Below are positions 8,387 to 10,593 of a stretch of 10,593 nucleotides of DNA, piece after piece. Position 1 is the stretch's first letter; every line of letters begins with the position of its first letter. A model generated the notes under the pieces. It searched no databases and was not told the origin of the DNA. It saw only the letters and a list, made by a program, of their open reading frames with translations. A program made the translations under genes and the position numbers. The DNA comes from Opitutia bacterium. Lineage in GTDB: Bacteria; Verrucomicrobiota; Verrucomicrobiia; Opitutales; Coraliomargaritaceae. Location: the NCBI GenBank assembly GCA_003503355.1, contig DOCS01000090.1, forward strand, positions 6,948 through 17,540, written 5' to 3'.

Positions 8387-9888
8387 TGAACGAGCTTCTC
8401 GCCGAATTTCTTCGCAGTCTGACTGCGACCAACGACTGGGCAGCAATCATGCCCGAGATTATGCTGGCGCTGCTCGCCTTGGGCCTGCTAGGTGCTGAGA
8501 TGGTGTTGCCACGCGCGCAACAGGGGTGGATCGCCCGTCTGGCTATTTGGGGACAAGTCCTCGTGCTGGCCGTCGCCATGGTTTCCCCTAGTTGCTGCAC
8601 GCTCGAGGAACAGACCTACTTCAGTGGCATGATTCATCAGACCGATGTGACACAGATCATGCGCGGGTTTTTTCTGATCAGCTCCATTCTGGTCTGCTAC
8701 CTCGGTAAGGTTTATCTTGCGAAGCAGACTTTGCCGCGCACCGAGTTCTTCCACCTGGTGATCATTATCGCCGCGGCGATGATGCTGCTGGTGCAGAGTG
8801 CCAACTTCGTGATGCTGTTTGTCGCCCTCGAAGCGGTAACGGTCGCTTTTTATGTATTGGTCGCTTACTGCCGCACCAGCACGTTTTCGCTCGAAGCCGG
8901 GTTGAAGTACCTGATTCTCGGCGCGCTTAGCTCGTCGATCTTGTTGTTTGGTATCGTGCTGCTCTATGGCGTGGCTGGTAATCCTGAGATGAGTTTGTCG
9001 TCCGGCGATTCATTGAATTTTAATGAGCTGCAAACCTTCATCCAAATGCATTCGGATAACATGATCGTGCGCATTGGTGCAATTTTGGTGGTGGCCGGTA
9101 TGTGCTTCAAGATCGGTGCGGTGCCGTTTCAGATCTGGGTGCCTGATGTCTATCAAGGCGCGCCGACGCCCGTTACTGCGTATCTGGCGATTGCATCCAA
9201 GGCCGCTGGTTTTGTCGTGTTGCTTCAACTGTTGACCGGTCCATTCATTGGGCTGAGCGAATTGATGATCCCGGCGCTGTCGCTTATTGCGGCTGCAACC
9301 ATTCTATTTGGTAATTTCGCTGCCGTGGCACAGCGCAGCGTTAAGCGTTTGATGGGTCTCTCAGGTGTCGCGCACGCCGGTTATCTGCTGGTCGGAGTGG
9401 TGGCTGCAATCACCATCCCATGGGCACAATATGCTGTGATCTTTTATCTGGTCACTTACTTACTCGCTTCGTTTGCGGTGTTCGGCGTGATGGCACATCT
9501 CGCCGGTCCGGATGATGCCAATCAAGAGTTGGAGCATTACCAGAACCTTGCGCGTAACCATCCATTCCTCGGCGGTGTGCTTGCGTTTGGCCTAGGCTCG
9601 CTGGCTGGTATCCCGCCGTTGGGAGGCTTCATCGGTAAGCTGTTTATCTTTATCGCCGCTTTTCAAGCAGGTCTCTATGGGCTGCTTGGGATTTCGGTGC
9701 TCGGTGTAGTGATCTCGATTTATTACTACTTCGGATGGGTGCGTGAGGTGTATTTTGCCAATCCCGCTGAAGGTGTGACTGCAGGTGCTCAACCGCTTCG
9801 CGGCTGTGATCGCTTGGTGCTCGGTGCTTTGGTAGTCGCGACCGTCGTCATCGGTATCTATCCCGCGGTACTACCGATCATTCCATAA
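8386..9888 (+). CDS. nuoN: NADH-quinone oxidoreductase subunit N
   Basis: NuoN is the third antiporter-like subunit, next to NuoK, and the last gene of the operon. The product is 500 aa (E. coli 485). All main functional charges are visible: E149 in FVALEAVTVAFYVL (E. coli E133), K242 in MCFKIGAVPFQIWVPDVYQGAP (helix 7, E. coli K217), K272 in LAIASKAAGFVVL (helix 8, K247), and K418 in PPLGGFIGKLFIF (helix 12, K395). The RSVKRLMGLSGVAHAGYLL segment (317-335) is also typical. Hydrophobic helices fill nearly the whole protein, in line with 14 membrane segments. A pair of cysteines (C70, C71) sits in the early loop at SPSCCTLEE. The ATG at 8386 overlaps the nuoM stop by one base and is served by AGGAGG 10 nt upstream. 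The gene ends 21 bp before the terminator. Confidence 0.97.
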   Translation: MNELLAEFLRSLTATNDWAAIMPEIMLALLALGLLGAEMVLPRAQQGWIARLAIWGQVLVLAVAMVSPSCCTLEEQTYFSGMIHQTDVTQIMRGFFLISSILVCYLGKVYLAKQTLPRTEFFHLVIIIAAAMMLLVQSANFVMLFVALEAVTVAFYVLVAYCRTSTFSLEAGLKYLILGALSSSILLFGIVLLYGVAGNPEMSLSSGDSLNFNELQTFIQMHSDNMIVRIGAILVVAGMCFKIGAVPFQIWVPDVYQGAPTPVTAYLAIASKAAGFVVLLQLLTGPFIGLSELMIPALSLIAAATILFGNFAAVAQRSVKRLMGLSGVAHAGYLLVGVVAAITIPWAQYAVIFYLVTYLLASFAVFGVMAHLAGPDDANQELEHYQNLARNHPFLGGVLAFGLGSLAGIPPLGGFIGKLFIFIAAFQAGLYGLLGISVLGVVISIYYYFGWVREVYFANPAEGVTAGAQPLRGCDRLVLGALVVATVVIGIYPAVLPIIP

Positions 9889-9909
9889 GCTATCGTATAT
9901 TTGCAGACG

Positions 9910-9944
9910 AAAAAGCCGAGCTCTTGATGAGCTCGGCTTTTTTT
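9910..9944 (+). terminator. Bidirectional intrinsic terminator of the nuo operon and the convergent metY-like gene
   Basis: A perfect 9-bp GC-rich stem, GCCGAGCTC (9915-9923) and GAGCTCGGC (9929-9937), encloses the loop TTGAT. It is followed by seven T (9938-9944) and preceded by five A (9910-9914), which extend the pairing. The A-tract becomes a T-tract on the other strand, so the same hairpin can stop transcription arriving from the minus-strand gene that ends at 9963. Nothing else is recognisable in the 74-bp intergenic region. Confidence 0.93.
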
Positions 9945-9962
9945 ATAAGTGCATGCCCCGGA

Positions 9963-10593
9963 CTAGTCGTTGAGCGCTTGGTCGAGATCGGCGAGGAGGT
10001 CCTCGATATCCTCGATCCCGACAGACAACCGCACGAAGTCGGCGGTGACACCGGTGGACTGTTGCTGCGCTTCGTCGAGCTGCTGGTGTGTGGTCGATGC
10101 CGGATGAATGGCGAGCGACTTGGCATCGCCAATGTTGGCGAGGTGACTGAACAGCTCGAGGCGATCGATGAACTGACGTCCGGCTTTGAGTCCGCCTTTG
10201 AGGCCGAATCCGACCAGCGCGGCGTAGGTGCCTGGGGTGAAATATTTCGCGGCTGCGGCGTGATGTGCGTTGTCTGCTAGCCCCGGGAAGTTGACCCAGC
10301 TGACTTGATCGTGGTTTTGCAGGAATTCGGCGACTTTGAGTGCATTCGAGCAGTGGCGCTCCATCCGTAGGTGGAGAGTTTCCAGGCCTTGAATGTGGAG
10401 GAAGGAATTGAACGGTGAGGTGCAGTTGCCCGTGTCGCGCAGCCACTGCAGGCGCATCTTCATAATGTAGGCGATGTTTGCCCCGCCGGCTGGCTCGAAG
10501 GCTTTGAATGCGTCCCAGTGGACTAGGCCGTGGTAGCTAGGGTCTGGCTCGGTGAATTCTGAGAAGCGACCGCTGCCCCAGTCGAAGTTGCCG
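9963..10593 (-). CDS. metY: O-acetyl-L-homoserine sulfhydrylase (O-acetylhomoserine aminocarboxypropyltransferase), C-terminal half; 5' end outside window
   Basis: This PLP enzyme of the Cys/Met metabolism family makes homocysteine from O-acetylhomoserine and sulfide in direct-sulfhydrylation methionine synthesis. Reading the minus strand from 10592 to TAG (9965-9963) gives 209 residues, about half of the usual ~430. The open frame starts [10 protein letters not shown] and continues with [12 protein letters not shown], a signature of the sulfhydrylase branch. Next come [20 protein letters not shown] and [17 protein letters not shown]. The C-terminal [17 protein letters not shown] contains the arginine that binds the substrate carboxylate in this fold. 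The PLP lysine lies in the missing N-terminal half and cannot be checked. The ATG at 10463 is internal because homology continues upstream of it. A cystathionine gamma-synthase or related enzyme is less likely given the [11 protein letters not shown] segment. The gene converges on nuoN and is unrelated to complex I. Confidence 0.9.
   Translation of the reverse strand, partial: GNFDWGSGRFSEFTEPDPSYHGLVHWDAFKAFEPAGGANIAYIMKMRLQWLRDTGNCTSPFNSFLHIQGLETLHLRMERHCSNALKVAEFLQNHDQVSWVNFPGLADNAHHAAAAKYFTPGTYAALVGFGLKGGLKAGRQFIDRLELFSHLANIGDAKSLAIHPASTTHQQLDEAQQQSTGVTADFVRLSVGIEDIEDLLADLDQALND

Overview
The window is an ordinary-looking core metabolic region: the 3' two thirds of a complex I (NADH:quinone oxidoreductase, type NDH-1) operon on the + strand, in the order nuoF (partial)-G-H-I-J-K-L-M-N. 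A bidirectional hairpin terminator follows. Beyond it is the 3' half of a convergent gene on the - strand for an O-acetylhomoserine sulfhydrylase-type PLP enzyme. Coding density is close to total. The largest gap is 74 bp (nuoN to the convergent gene), so no stretch over 300 bases lacks a gene. I see no tRNA, rRNA, mobile element, CRISPR array or long repeat.

Layout: 1-575 nuoF C-terminal part (N3 cluster ligands); 580-2301 nuoG (peripheral-arm Fe-S subunit); 2317-3429 nuoH (quinone-site membrane subunit); 3442-3990 nuoI (two [4Fe-4S] clusters); 4026-4583 nuoJ; 4596-4901 nuoK; 4906-6756 nuoL; 6797-8386 nuoM; 8386-9888 nuoN; 9910-9944 terminator; 9963-10593 metY-like, minus strand. Intergenic gaps are 4 to 40 bp and nuoM/nuoN overlap by one base, as expected for a single transcript. 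nuoA-E should lie upstream of the window. Electrons would enter at NuoF (FMN, N3), pass through NuoG (N1b, N4, N5) and NuoI (N6a, N6b), and reduce quinone at the NuoH interface. NuoJ/K and the antiporter-like NuoL, NuoM and NuoN carry out the coupled ion translocation.

Organism: a free-living, moderately GC-rich Gram-negative-type bacterium is a reasonable guess. Seven of the eight complete nuo genes lack a recognisable Shine-Dalgarno sequence. The NuoM and NuoH sequences resemble, from memory only, those of Verrucomicrobiota (Opitutae-like); this placement is a low-confidence inference.

I found no unknown biological system here. The points most worth a second look are inside complex I. NuoM appears to lack the transmembrane-helix-7 lysine that is essential in E. 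coli NuoM, while its other key charges are kept. NuoG is short and has lost three of the four ligands of the optional N7 cluster. NuoH carries an extended first loop next to the quinone-site region.
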